The notes under the pieces: generated by a model
Seen by the model: the letters and a program-made list of their open reading frames with translations, nothing else
Told to the model about the DNA's origin: nothing
Databases searched by the model: none
In this document: piece by piece, positions 15,874 through 23,770 of the stretch
Layout: each line of letters begins with the position of its first letter
Position numbering within the stretch: the first letter of the stretch is position 1
Position numbers and translations under genes: made by a program
Assembly (NCBI GenBank): GCA_016293845.1
Contig: JAEDDH010000027.1
Location: 1-48,614, forward strand
Length of the DNA stretch: 48,614 nt
DNA from: Bacteroidales bacterium
GTDB taxonomy: Bacteria > Bacteroidota > Bacteroidia > Bacteroidales > UBA3824
Direction of reading: 5' to 3'

Positions 15874-15939
15874 GTGTGGCGTGTGCTTGTCTGGCGGAGC
15901 GAAGCGACGCCACTTGTTCAAGACAAGCACACGCCACAC
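15874..15939. other. 18-bp perfect inverted repeat with inner hairpin
   Basis: GTGTGGCGTGTGCTTGTC (15874-15891) is a perfect inverted match to 15922-15939. Inside, TGGCG (15892-15896) pairs with CGCCA (15908-15912) and a further arm is free. No T-tract follows, so it is not a typical terminator. A cruciform origin, a single-strand origin or a packaging signal is possible. Confidence 0.6.
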
Positions 15940-16152
15940 AGCCATTAGGGGGTTAAAGAATGGTTTTAGGTGGGGTTAAAAAGGTATGGAAAATTTATAA
16001 ATTATGACACACTGTTGGCATATTTACTATGTTAAACTGTGTTGGAATATATGTGTGTCCCCTTTTAGGGACACTCTAGATGTTATTATGAATCTCGGAA
16101 CGGATTTCGTAAAGAAATAGCGATCAAAAAAGCATATGGGTTATTGTTCGCC
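15940..16152. other. AT-rich spacer upstream of the Ssp operon
   Basis: No gene is seen. A 7-bp hairpin GTGTCCC/GGGACAC lies at 16055-16074 without a T-tract. GTTAAACTGTGTTGG near 16030 contains motifs like those of the operator repeats at 16162-16188. Confidence 0.45.
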
Positions 16153-16188
16153 TTGACTTTCGTGTTAATTTGTGTTAAAATGAGTTAA
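16153..16188 (+). promoter_or_regulatory. Promoter with three phased operator repeats
   Basis: TTGACT (16153-16158) and TAAAAT (16176-16181) are 17 bp apart. Over and after the -10 box lie three direct repeats, GTGTTAA, GTGTTAA and GAGTTAA, at 16162, 16172 and 16182. They are spaced exactly 10 bp, one helical turn. This is the pattern expected for cooperative binding on one DNA face, probably by the XRE protein encoded 25 bp downstream. Confidence 0.7.
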
Positions 16189-16212
16189 ACGAATTTAATT
16201 TGAGGTGTATCG

Positions 16213-16404
16213 ATGACGTTTGCCGAGAAAGTCAAATATGTTAGAGGCGTTTTGCTCATTAGCCAAAAAGATCTAGCTAAAGAGTTGGGCGTTTCTAATG
16301 TAACAATCAATAGATGGGAAAACGGTGTTATTAACCCTTCATTTCTAACTGAGAAAAAGTTTGAAGCTTTTTGCAACGCTCGTGGAATTGAAATAAAGGA
16401 ATAA
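16213..16404 (+). CDS. XRE-family helix-turn-helix regulator
   Basis: This 63-residue protein has GAGGTG before its ATG. It is almost entirely a Cro/CI-type domain (SQKDLAKELGVSNVTINRWENGVINPSFLTEKK). It lies four bases ahead of the phosphorothioation operon and behind the promoter with phased repeats. It is likely the autoregulated controller of the whole eight-gene operon. Such small XRE proteins often keep defence operons low until the element is established. Confidence 0.85.
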   Translation: MTFAEKVKYVRGVLLISQKDLAKELGVSNVTINRWENGVINPSFLTEKKFEAFCNARGIEIKE

Positions 16405-16407
16405 CAT

Positions 16408-18123
16408 ATGTGGTGTGCAAATTGCAACAAAACTTCATATTCGGATGTCTGTGAAGTCTGTGGTGGAAAAACACAGCAAGACACGCCAATAGAATTGTAT
16501 TGGTGTGATAATTGTCGTGTTCCAATAATACGCGAGGTATCAGACACTTCCCCGATGATTTGTCCGTCTTGTGGAAAGACCATTCGTTACCTTGCGAAAG
16601 ACTTAAGACCAGTTTTTCCTGAAGAACGATTGCTGCTTGAAGTTGTTAAGGGGACTCCTCTTGCTTTTATCAATTCATCGGTGTGGGCATCTGGTAGCCG
16701 TTATTACATAGATGGAAAAACAGCAAATCTCTCTATTGAAACACTTAAAAAGATAGATGTAGAAAAAGTTGTAGAAATATTATCTCAGTATAAAGATAAA
16801 AACGATTATTCATTTTTCAATGAAAATATCAAAACTTTTATCGACTGCAATCGAGAAAGATTGGATTCAATAAAAAACGAAGCTACTTCGTTTGTTGTTG
16901 AGCAAGTGAAGCGGTTTCCTAATCATAAATTGGTAATTTCTTTCTCAGGCGGAAAAGACTCAACCGTTGTAGCGGATATAGTAACAAGGGCGTTAAGTGA
17001 TCCGAGCATAGTTCATATATTTGGAGATACGACATTAGAATTTCCGACCACATATGAATATATAAGCAGATTCCGCAAGAATAATCCGATGGCAATCGTA
17101 AAAACGGCTAAAAATAAAGAGCAAGACTTTTATTCCGTATGTGATGAGATTGGTCCTCCGGCGAGAATGATGCGTTGGTGTTGCACTATGTTCAAAACCG
17201 GACCGATTACTAAAGTTTTGAATTCTATGTTTAAGGATTCAAAAATACTTACCTTTTATGGTATTCGTAAGCATGAGTCCGCCAGCCGTAGCAAATATGA
17301 TAGAGTCGCTAACGGGGCGAATGTAAAAATACAAAAACAAACCGTTGCTGCCCCTATTTTTTATTGGACCGATCTTGAAGTGTGGCTTTATATGCTCGCT
17401 GAAGATGTCGATTTTAACGATGCCTATCGTTTAGGATATGACCGTGTTGGTTGTTGGTGTTGTCCCAATAACACAATCCGTTCTCAGCTGTTAGCTAAAG
17501 TGTATATGCCTGACAGGGCAAAAAAGTGGCGTGAATATTTAATTGATTTCGCGAAACGTCTTGGTAAACCAGATCCCGAAGTGTATGTCGATGATGGCTT
17601 TTGGAAAGCAAGGCAAGGTGGAAACGGATTGGCTGCAGCAGAAGACGTAAAAATCAGATATACCAACTGTACAGCGGAAGATCATGCAAAAATTTACAAA
17701 CTAAACAAACCCATAACGGATGATTTTTACTATCTTTTTGTTCCATTTGGCAAAGTAAGCAAAGAGTTAGGACGAAAGCTTTTACATGAGGTTATGGTTT
17801 TGGATATTCGCACCAATGTGCCAATTATGTCGATTCAACCGTTTACTCAGAATGGATATGATTATGCTGTAAAGATTCGCACTATGAATGTCGCAGATCA
17901 CGATGCACTACAACGTATGGCATCGTATCAAGTGCGAAAATACAACGCTTGCAGACAGTGCCTGAAATGTGAATCCGTATGTCCTTATGGAGCAATTTCT
18001 ATTTCTTTAGGGACTTACAAAATCGATGAAAATGTATGTAAACATTGTAAAAAATGCGTTACGCCAAAATATCTTGATGGCGGTTGCTTGATGGATAGGT
18101 TCTTAAAATCGAAAGAGGACTAA
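16408..18123 (+). CDS. sspD: SspD-type PAPS-reductase-like sulfurtransferase with zinc ribbons and ferredoxin domain
   Basis: This 571-residue enzyme is predicted to activate DNA phosphate for sulfur insertion during phosphorothioation. The N-terminus has two zinc-ribbon-like cysteine sets (C3, C6, C15, C18 and C33, C36, C52, C55). The PP-loop SGGKDS at residues 180-185 binds ATP. Mid-protein cysteines (RWCCTMF, GCWCCPNN) resemble the Fe-S cluster ligands of DndC/PAPS reductases. The C-terminal ~65 residues form a ferredoxin-like part (CRQCLKCESVCP and CKHCKKC). SspD and DndC relatives usually lack both extra ends, so this is an enlarged version. It is the first enzyme of the operon and is followed by DUF4007 and SspC-type genes. 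Confidence 0.82.
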   Translation: MWCANCNKTSYSDVCEVCGGKTQQDTPIELYWCDNCRVPIIREVSDTSPMICPSCGKTIRYLAKDLRPVFPEERLLLEVVKGTPLAFINSSVWASGSRYYIDGKTANLSIETLKKIDVEKVVEILSQYKDKNDYSFFNENIKTFIDCNRERLDSIKNEATSFVVEQVKRFPNHKLVISFSGGKDSTVVADIVTRALSDPSIVHIFGDTTLEFPTTYEYISRFRKNNPMAIVKTAKNKEQDFYSVCDEIGPPARMMRWCCTMFKTGPITKVLNSMFKDSKILTFYGIRKHESASRSKYDRVANGANVKIQKQTVAAPIFYWTDLEVWLYMLAEDVDFNDAYRLGYDRVGCWCCPNNTIRSQLLAKVYMPDRAKKWREYLIDFAKRLGKPDPEVYVDDGFWKARQGGNGLAAAEDVKIRYTNCTAEDHAKIYKLNKPITDDFYYLFVPFGKVSKELGRKLLHEVMVLDIRTNVPIMSIQPFTQNGYDYAVKIRTMNVADHDALQRMASYQVRKYNACRQCLKCESVCPYGAISISLGTYKIDENVCKHCKKCVTPKYLDGGCLMDRFLKSKED

Positions 18124-18124
18124 T

Positions 18125-19012
18125 ATGAAGATAAGAGCTCATGAAACTTTTAGCATAAGAAAAGGCTGGATTCATAAGGGTGTTAAGAACATCCTTGTTT
18201 ATCCGCGTTTATTTACTGATAAAAACATAAATCCATGTGATATTCTCGGAATAGGAACAAACATGGTAAAATCGCTTAGATATTGGATGACCGCCGTCGG
18301 TATTATGGAGGAAGTATCTGAAGGCAATCAAAAAGTGCAAAAATTAACTCGTTTGGGTGAAATTATCGACGAGTATGATAAATATTACGAAGAAGACGGT
18401 ACGAACTGGCTCCTTCACTATATGCTTGCAAAAAATGAAGAATTAGCAACAGCGTGGTATTGGTTCTTTAATATATTCAAGATCAATTCTTTCGATAAGC
18501 AGTTGTTTGTAAGAGAACTATCTGAATTTTTACATACAGAATACGATTATGATGGCTCGGAAAAAATGCTTGGAGATGAATTTGACTGCATAATCAAAAC
18601 CTACTGTTCAAAAGGAAAAGATGTATCTCCAGAAGACATAAATGAATGCCCTTTAACGGACTTACGTTTAATCGAAGTGTCTGACAATAAAGACTATAAA
18701 AAGCATACGCCCGATAGAGATGCGATACATCCGCTCATAATCCTTGCAGTTATAAGTGAGCAAGCCTATATTTCTAAGAAAAAAGAAGTTTTAATAACTG
18801 ACTTGCTCAATAAAGAATGTAACGTTGGAAGAATATTTAATCTTGATAGAGCGACTTGTTTCTATTATCTTGAGCAACTACAAAAAGGCGGCTATCTCGA
18901 AATAGTAAGAACCGCCGGACTCGACGTTATTCAGTTGAAACAACAATATGATTTTTACGATATTATTGTTTCTTATTATCAAGCGATAAATGGGGTAAAC
19001 ATAAATGAGTAA
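18125..19012 (+). CDS. sspB: DUF4007 protein, SspB-type
   Basis: This 295-residue protein carries the family signature at its N-terminus: HETFSIRKGWIHKGVKNIL, then LGIGTNMVKSLRYWMTAVG. The remainder is helical with winged-helix-like segments. DUF4007 proteins occur beside PAPS-reductase-like and ATPase genes in phosphorothioation loci. In the Ssp system I equate it with SspB, described as a DNA nickase needed for single-strand phosphorothioation. It starts two bases after the SspD stop and overlaps the ATPase gene by 8 bp, so the three are translated together. Confidence 0.78.
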   Translation: MKIRAHETFSIRKGWIHKGVKNILVYPRLFTDKNINPCDILGIGTNMVKSLRYWMTAVGIMEEVSEGNQKVQKLTRLGEIIDEYDKYYEEDGTNWLLHYMLAKNEELATAWYWFFNIFKINSFDKQLFVRELSEFLHTEYDYDGSEKMLGDEFDCIIKTYCSKGKDVSPEDINECPLTDLRLIEVSDNKDYKKHTPDRDAIHPLIILAVISEQAYISKKKEVLITDLLNKECNVGRIFNLDRATCFYYLEQLQKGGYLEIVRTAGLDVIQLKQQYDFYDIIVSYYQAINGVNINE

Positions 19013-22000
19013 TTTGGGAAAAATCATAACCCCTATAGAGGGCTTTCAATACTCTGTTAATATCGCCTACGATATTTACGATGATAAGAAGATTAGAAGT
19101 TATATTCCTTCTAACAGTTCATTGCAAATTATCGAGGATATTCTTGCGAGCACAGATAATAAATCTACCGACCGCGCGAGGATTCTTACAGGTTCTTACG
19201 GAAAAGGTAAATCTCATTTAATTCTCTACATACTTGCTCTTTTGGCGGGCCGAGAAAAGGCTTTGTTTTCTACTGCCATTGAAAAGGCAAAAATTGAAAA
19301 CCCTGATCTGGCAAAGAATATTTGTGATTATTTAGATTCCGGGAAAAGACTTCTTCCTGTAATCGTTAATGCAAATAGCTTAGACATTAAGTCTACTTTG
19401 CTGCAAAGCCTCAATTCAGCATTGCAACAAGCGAACCTTGCCAATATTATGCCATCAACATTCTTTGATGCTGCAGTTTCTAAAATATTGGCGTGGAAAA
19501 ATGACTTTCCGGAAACATATAAAGCTTTCGAAAAGAAAATAGGACAGAGCGGTGAATCTTTTGTATTAGCACTTAAAGATTATGACCAAAGTCGCTATGA
19601 TTTATTTGTTAAGATATATCCATCTCTCACCTCCGGCAGCGAGTTTAATCCTCTTGCCGGTTCGGATGTAATAAGTGTCTATGAAAGTGTTATTGACGAA
19701 CTGAAATCTCTCGGTTATAACGGTATTTTTGTCGTTTATGATGAATTCGGTAAATTCCTTGAAGGAAGTGTAGATAAATCTTCCGCAATGGATATTAAAC
19801 TGATTCAAGACTTTGCCGAAAAATGTAATCGTAGCGGGTTAAAGCAATTACACATAATGCTTATTTCTCATAAAAGCATAGAGAATTACATTGGTAAACT
19901 GGATAAGAATAAAGTTGACGCTTGGAAAGCCGTATCAAACAGATTCAAGTCTATTTCGATTAACAACGATGAATCTGAAATTTATGATATGGTCGCAACG
20001 GTTCTTAACAGAGATAAAAAGCTCTTTGAGAAATACGTTGATCAGCATTTCGAACAATTTGATGCGCTGAAAAAGGTAATAGAAAGAGATCATTCTTTTA
20101 CAGCATTAAATGACGAGAACGTAGAAGATTTTGCTCTCAGATGTTATCCTTTGCACCCCTATACTCTTTTGTTGCTACCTAAAATATCCGAACTAGTAGC
20201 ACAAAACGAAAGAACAATTTTTACATTCCTTTCTTCTACGGAACGATATTCTGTGCCGTATTTTTTGCGTACAGATGATTCAAGTTTCCCGATAATCGAA
20301 CCGGATTACATTTATGATTACTTTGAAAAATTGTTCAAGGGTGAGCCTTATGGTAGTAATGTAAAAAAGCAATGGCAAATTACCACTGCTGCTCTATCAA
20401 AGTTAAAAGAATACGACAATCCTTTAGCCGAAAAAATTGTTAAAACAATCGCATTGATCTATTGTGTAAACGATTTTGAAATCATTCCGCCAAGTTGGGA
20501 TATTATTTGCGAAATCTATTCCGTAAATTATCGCTGGGGTGATATAGAGGCTGCAAAAGAAACGCTTAAAAAGGCACATCTTCTTATTGAATTACTCTAT
20601 AAACCTTATGTGCGTATTACGGAAGGTAGCGGTCATGACGTTTTGGGACTTATCCAACAAGAAGCTTATAAAATAGAAAGCATTACGAAAGCAAAAGATG
20701 TTTTCAATGATGTATGCGAAATTAAATATCTATACCCGGTGCAATACAACGATGAAAACGAAGTTATTCGTTATTTTGACTTTCGTTTTATCGATTGCTC
20801 CGAATTGCAAAACATCCAAACGGAAGGCTTTGTTTTAGATACAAAAGCCGATGGCGTTGTCTTTGCTGTTTTAGTTAGAACACCCTCTGAATTGGAGAGT
20901 GCTATAACTCATATCTCAAGTAATCATAATAAAAGAGCTGTCTTTATATTGCCCAAAGACTGTTTCGATAGCGATAGTATTGCCATAAACTATCAAGCAA
21001 TACTGAACTTAAAAAAGCAGTATGAAGGTAAAGAAATAGAACTTGTGGAAGAATTGAACTATATTTTGGAAGATAGGCAGAATGTATTAAACTCTTTTAT
21101 TGATAACTCTTATGTGAGATTCGATAAAAATCTTTCCAACGTCTATTTCGATGGTGTTAAACAAGAAGTATACCGTAAGGCGCAGCTTTCTCAGTTGTTG
21201 TCAGGCATAATGTCGGCAATTTACTATCGCACTCCAAAAATCGTAAATGATTTAATAAACAAAAACCAAATAAGCGCCACAATCAAGAATGCAAGAAATA
21301 AGATATTGACGGCAATTCTTATGGGGAATTTTAAGAAAGACATGGGGCTTATTGGAAACGGGCCTGAGCTTAATATTCTCAGAAGCGCATTAGTGATTCC
21401 CGGCGTGTTTATCAATACTGATGATGAGCCGCATTTGGAAATCGAATGTGACGACAAAAAAATAAGACAGATTCTTGCTGAGATACGAACTCATATTCTT
21501 CAATCGTCGTTATCGCGTCATAATAATCTCGGTGAATTGTATGACGTTCTAACTCTACCCGACTACGGATACGGTCTTAAAATGGGTGTTATTCCCATTT
21601 ATATAGCGGTCGTTGTTTCTCAATACAAAGACCATATTACTCTTTCCAAAAAAGGAAAAGAATTGCCTTTATCTGCAAGCGTTTTGTGCGACATAGAGTA
21701 TCAGCCGAATGATTATTCGCTTATTCTTGAACAATGGGACGAACAAAAAGATATATATATCGCTAATCTGGAAGATATATTCTCTCAATTTGTTAATTCA
21801 TCGGACAAGATTAACGGTTCGTTCGTATACATTGTTAAGGCAATGCGCAGATGGTATTTGCAACTAACAAAATATGAGGTAGTCACTAAAAAAGTCTGCA
21901 ATGTAGATGGAACTATATCAGACATGAACACTAGTGTAATTAAGTTTAGAAACGCTTTAAGTAGTCCTGAACTTAACTCTCACGAGTTTCTGTTTGAACA

Positions 22001-22613
22001 GTTGTTTAAGATTTTTGGAAATAATGGTTATGAAAAGCTTATTTCTTCTTTACGCCGTGCATTCCAAGAAATAAACACAACGTATAGGAATATCCATCTT
22101 AAACTTGCCAAGGAAATAAAAAATCTCTTTGGAGCAAAAGCAAGAGACAGTTTATCTTCGGTTATCGCTAATTTTTACGATGACCTTAAGGAAACGACAA
22201 AAGAACACTTATTTAGTGGCAAAGCAAGCATGTTCTTGGACATTGCAAAGCATCCTAATAACGACGAATTTAAGTTGATTGAAACAATAGGCAGAGCCTT
22301 GTTCAACCTTCGTATGAGTGATTTTACTGACGAAATTATGTCTTGCTATATGGCTGAATTAGATAACGTCGTCAAAGAAATTAAGAAGTACGATGAGAAA
22401 ATTGAAGATAACAGTGCTGCTCAAGGTTACAAGATTATGTATACAGACGAGAACGGATCGGAAGTTACAAAACAGTTTGATGCAACCGAATATACGGAAA
22501 AAGGTCAATTTTTGTATAATGATATCACGTCTACCCTTGAGGAATTTGGCGGCGCAATATCAAGTGATGAAAAAAGGCAAATTCTGTTTAGAATATTGAA
22601 AGAGTTGATATGA
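19005..22613 (+). CDS. sspC: Large P-loop ATPase, SspC-type
   Basis: This 1202-residue protein has Walker A GSYGKGKS at residues 63-70 and a candidate Walker B (GIFVVYDEFGKF) near residues 244-255. The 'G-(S/W)-YGKGKSH' type of loop is shared with large ATPases of BREX (BrxC/PglY) and Ssp systems. Long helical regions make up the rest. In Ssp loci this ATPase works with SspB and SspD to modify DNA. It is longer than I expect for SspC, so extra domains may be present. It overlaps both neighbours (8 bp and 4 bp). BrxC-like is the main alternative label, but no PglZ or methylase is nearby. Confidence 0.7.
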   Translation: MSNLGKIITPIEGFQYSVNIAYDIYDDKKIRSYIPSNSSLQIIEDILASTDNKSTDRARILTGSYGKGKSHLILYILALLAGREKALFSTAIEKAKIENPDLAKNICDYLDSGKRLLPVIVNANSLDIKSTLLQSLNSALQQANLANIMPSTFFDAAVSKILAWKNDFPETYKAFEKKIGQSGESFVLALKDYDQSRYDLFVKIYPSLTSGSEFNPLAGSDVISVYESVIDELKSLGYNGIFVVYDEFGKFLEGSVDKSSAMDIKLIQDFAEKCNRSGLKQLHIMLISHKSIENYIGKLDKNKVDAWKAVSNRFKSISINNDESEIYDMVATVLNRDKKLFEKYVDQHFEQFDALKKVIERDHSFTALNDENVEDFALRCYPLHPYTLLLLPKISELVAQNERTIFTFLSSTERYSVPYFLRTDDSSFPIIEPDYIYDYFEKLFKGEPYGSNVKKQWQITTAALSKLKEYDNPLAEKIVKTIALIYCVNDFEIIPPSWDIICEIYSVNYRWGDIEAAKETLKKAHLLIELLYKPYVRITEGSGHDVLGLIQQEAYKIESITKAKDVFNDVCEIKYLYPVQYNDENEVIRYFDFRFIDCSELQNIQTEGFVLDTKADGVVFAVLVRTPSELESAITHISSNHNKRAVFILPKDCFDSDSIAINYQAILNLKKQYEGKEIELVEELNYILEDRQNVLNSFIDNSYVRFDKNLSNVYFDGVKQEVYRKAQLSQLLSGIMSAIYYRTPKIVNDLINKNQISATIKNARNKILTAILMGNFKKDMGLIGNGPELNILRSALVIPGVFINTDDEPHLEIECDDKKIRQILAEIRTHILQSSLSRHNNLGELYDVLTLPDYGYGLKMGVIPIYIAVVVSQYKDHITLSKKGKELPLSASVLCDIEYQPNDYSLILEQWDEQKDIYIANLEDIFSQFVNSSDKINGSFVYIVKAMRRWYLQLTKYEVVTKKVCNVDGTISDMNTSVIKFRNALSSPELNSHEFLFEQLFKIFGNNGYEKLISSLRRAFQEINTTYRNIHLKLAKEIKNLFGAKARDSLSSVIANFYDDLKETTKEHLFSGKASMFLDIAKHPNNDEFKLIETIGRALFNLRMSDFTDEIMSCYMAELDNVVKEIKKYDEKIEDNSAAQGYKIMYTDENGSEVTKQFDATEYTEKGQFLYNDITSTLEEFGGAISSDEKRQILFRILKELI

Positions 22614-23758
22614 TGATCGGATATTTTGATAATGCGGCAACTACATATATAAAGCCTGATGGCATGTATGAATACATGGCTGATTTTATGGTGTCTAACG
22701 GAGCGAATGTTGGTCGCGGTATGTATAATTCTGCAATAACAAGCAGTAAAATTGTGACAGATGCTCGCACAAATATATTATCGCTGGTAAATGCACCCGA
22801 AAATAAAACAGTCGTGTTTACGCCATCAGCTACAATCGCTTTGAATACAATTATTTTTGGCGTCGATTTGTCCGATGGAGATATTGTATATATCTCTCAT
22901 TTTGAGCACAATGCCGTATTAAGACCGTTGTATGCATTGCAAAAGCATATCAAGATAGAAATTAAATATATTCCGATGAAGAAAACGGATAGATATTCGT
23001 TTGATTTGGAGCAATTAAAAGCAAATTTAGAGACAGACAAGCCTAAACTTGTTATCGCCTCACAAGTAAGTAATGTTTTAGGGATTGTGGCTCCTGTTGT
23101 AGAAATAGGAAAGCTTGCAAAACTTAATAACTCGATTATGGTGGTAGACGCAGCGCAAGCATGTGGCGTCTTAGATTGTGACCTTCATTTTGTAGATTTT
23201 TACGTTTTTGCAGGACATAAAACACTGCTTGGACCGACTGGCATCGGCGGATTTATCTGCAATAAGAATACAAAATTAAAGCCATTCATATTTGGTGGTA
23301 CCGGAATTGATTCTGCGAATCGCGACATGCCGGATACTCTCCCTGAACGTTTTGAGGCTGGAACCTTGAATTTATTGTCTATCGTGGGGTTGAATTATTC
23401 AGTTAAATGGTTGATAAGAAACCACGACTTTGCAGCAAAAAAAGAAAATGAAAATTATGAACGATTATCTTCGCTCTTAAATACATTTTCATTTCTTGAA
23501 ATTGAAACGCCTATTGATAAATCAAAAAGTATTATCTCGTGCAAAGCAAACGGATTTACTTCTGATGAATTCGGTCGGATTCTCGCAGAACGTGGAATAG
23601 CGGTAAGAACAGGATTGCATTGTGCACCAAAGACACACGAGTATATCGGCTCTTTTCCGGAAGGACTCGTTCGTTTTAGCATATCATGCCTAACAAAAGA
23701 TAGTGATTTTGACAAACTTAATGAAGTATTGTCATTATTAAATGAAGAACTAACTTGA
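22610..23758 (+). CDS. sspA: Cysteine desulfurase, SspA/DndA-type
   Basis: This 382-residue PLP enzyme takes sulfur from cysteine and passes it on as persulfide to the SspD-like protein. The N-terminal FDNAATTYIKP is typical of class V aminotransferase folds. The PLP lysine is K204 in FAGHKTLLGPTG, and the persulfide cysteine is C338 in RTGLHCAPKTHEY. Length is normal. Its position inside the modification operon, overlapping the ATPase gene by 4 bp, points to a dedicated phosphorothioation desulfurase rather than a housekeeping IscS. Confidence 0.88.
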   Translation: MMIGYFDNAATTYIKPDGMYEYMADFMVSNGANVGRGMYNSAITSSKIVTDARTNILSLVNAPENKTVVFTPSATIALNTIIFGVDLSDGDIVYISHFEHNAVLRPLYALQKHIKIEIKYIPMKKTDRYSFDLEQLKANLETDKPKLVIASQVSNVLGIVAPVVEIGKLAKLNNSIMVVDAAQACGVLDCDLHFVDFYVFAGHKTLLGPTGIGGFICNKNTKLKPFIFGGTGIDSANRDMPDTLPERFEAGTLNLLSIVGLNYSVKWLIRNHDFAAKKENENYERLSSLLNTFSFLEIETPIDKSKSIISCKANGFTSDEFGRILAERGIAVRTGLHCAPKTHEYIGSFPEGLVRFSISCLTKDSDFDKLNEVLSLLNEELT

Positions 23759-23770
23759 TGAGGAGGATAT

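Noticed and set aside
19005..22613. BREX BrxC/PglY ATPase and a BREX system
   Set aside because: The P-loop is similar, but there is no PglZ, BrxL or methyltransferase; DUF4007 and cysteine desulfurase neighbours fit Ssp phosphorothioation better.
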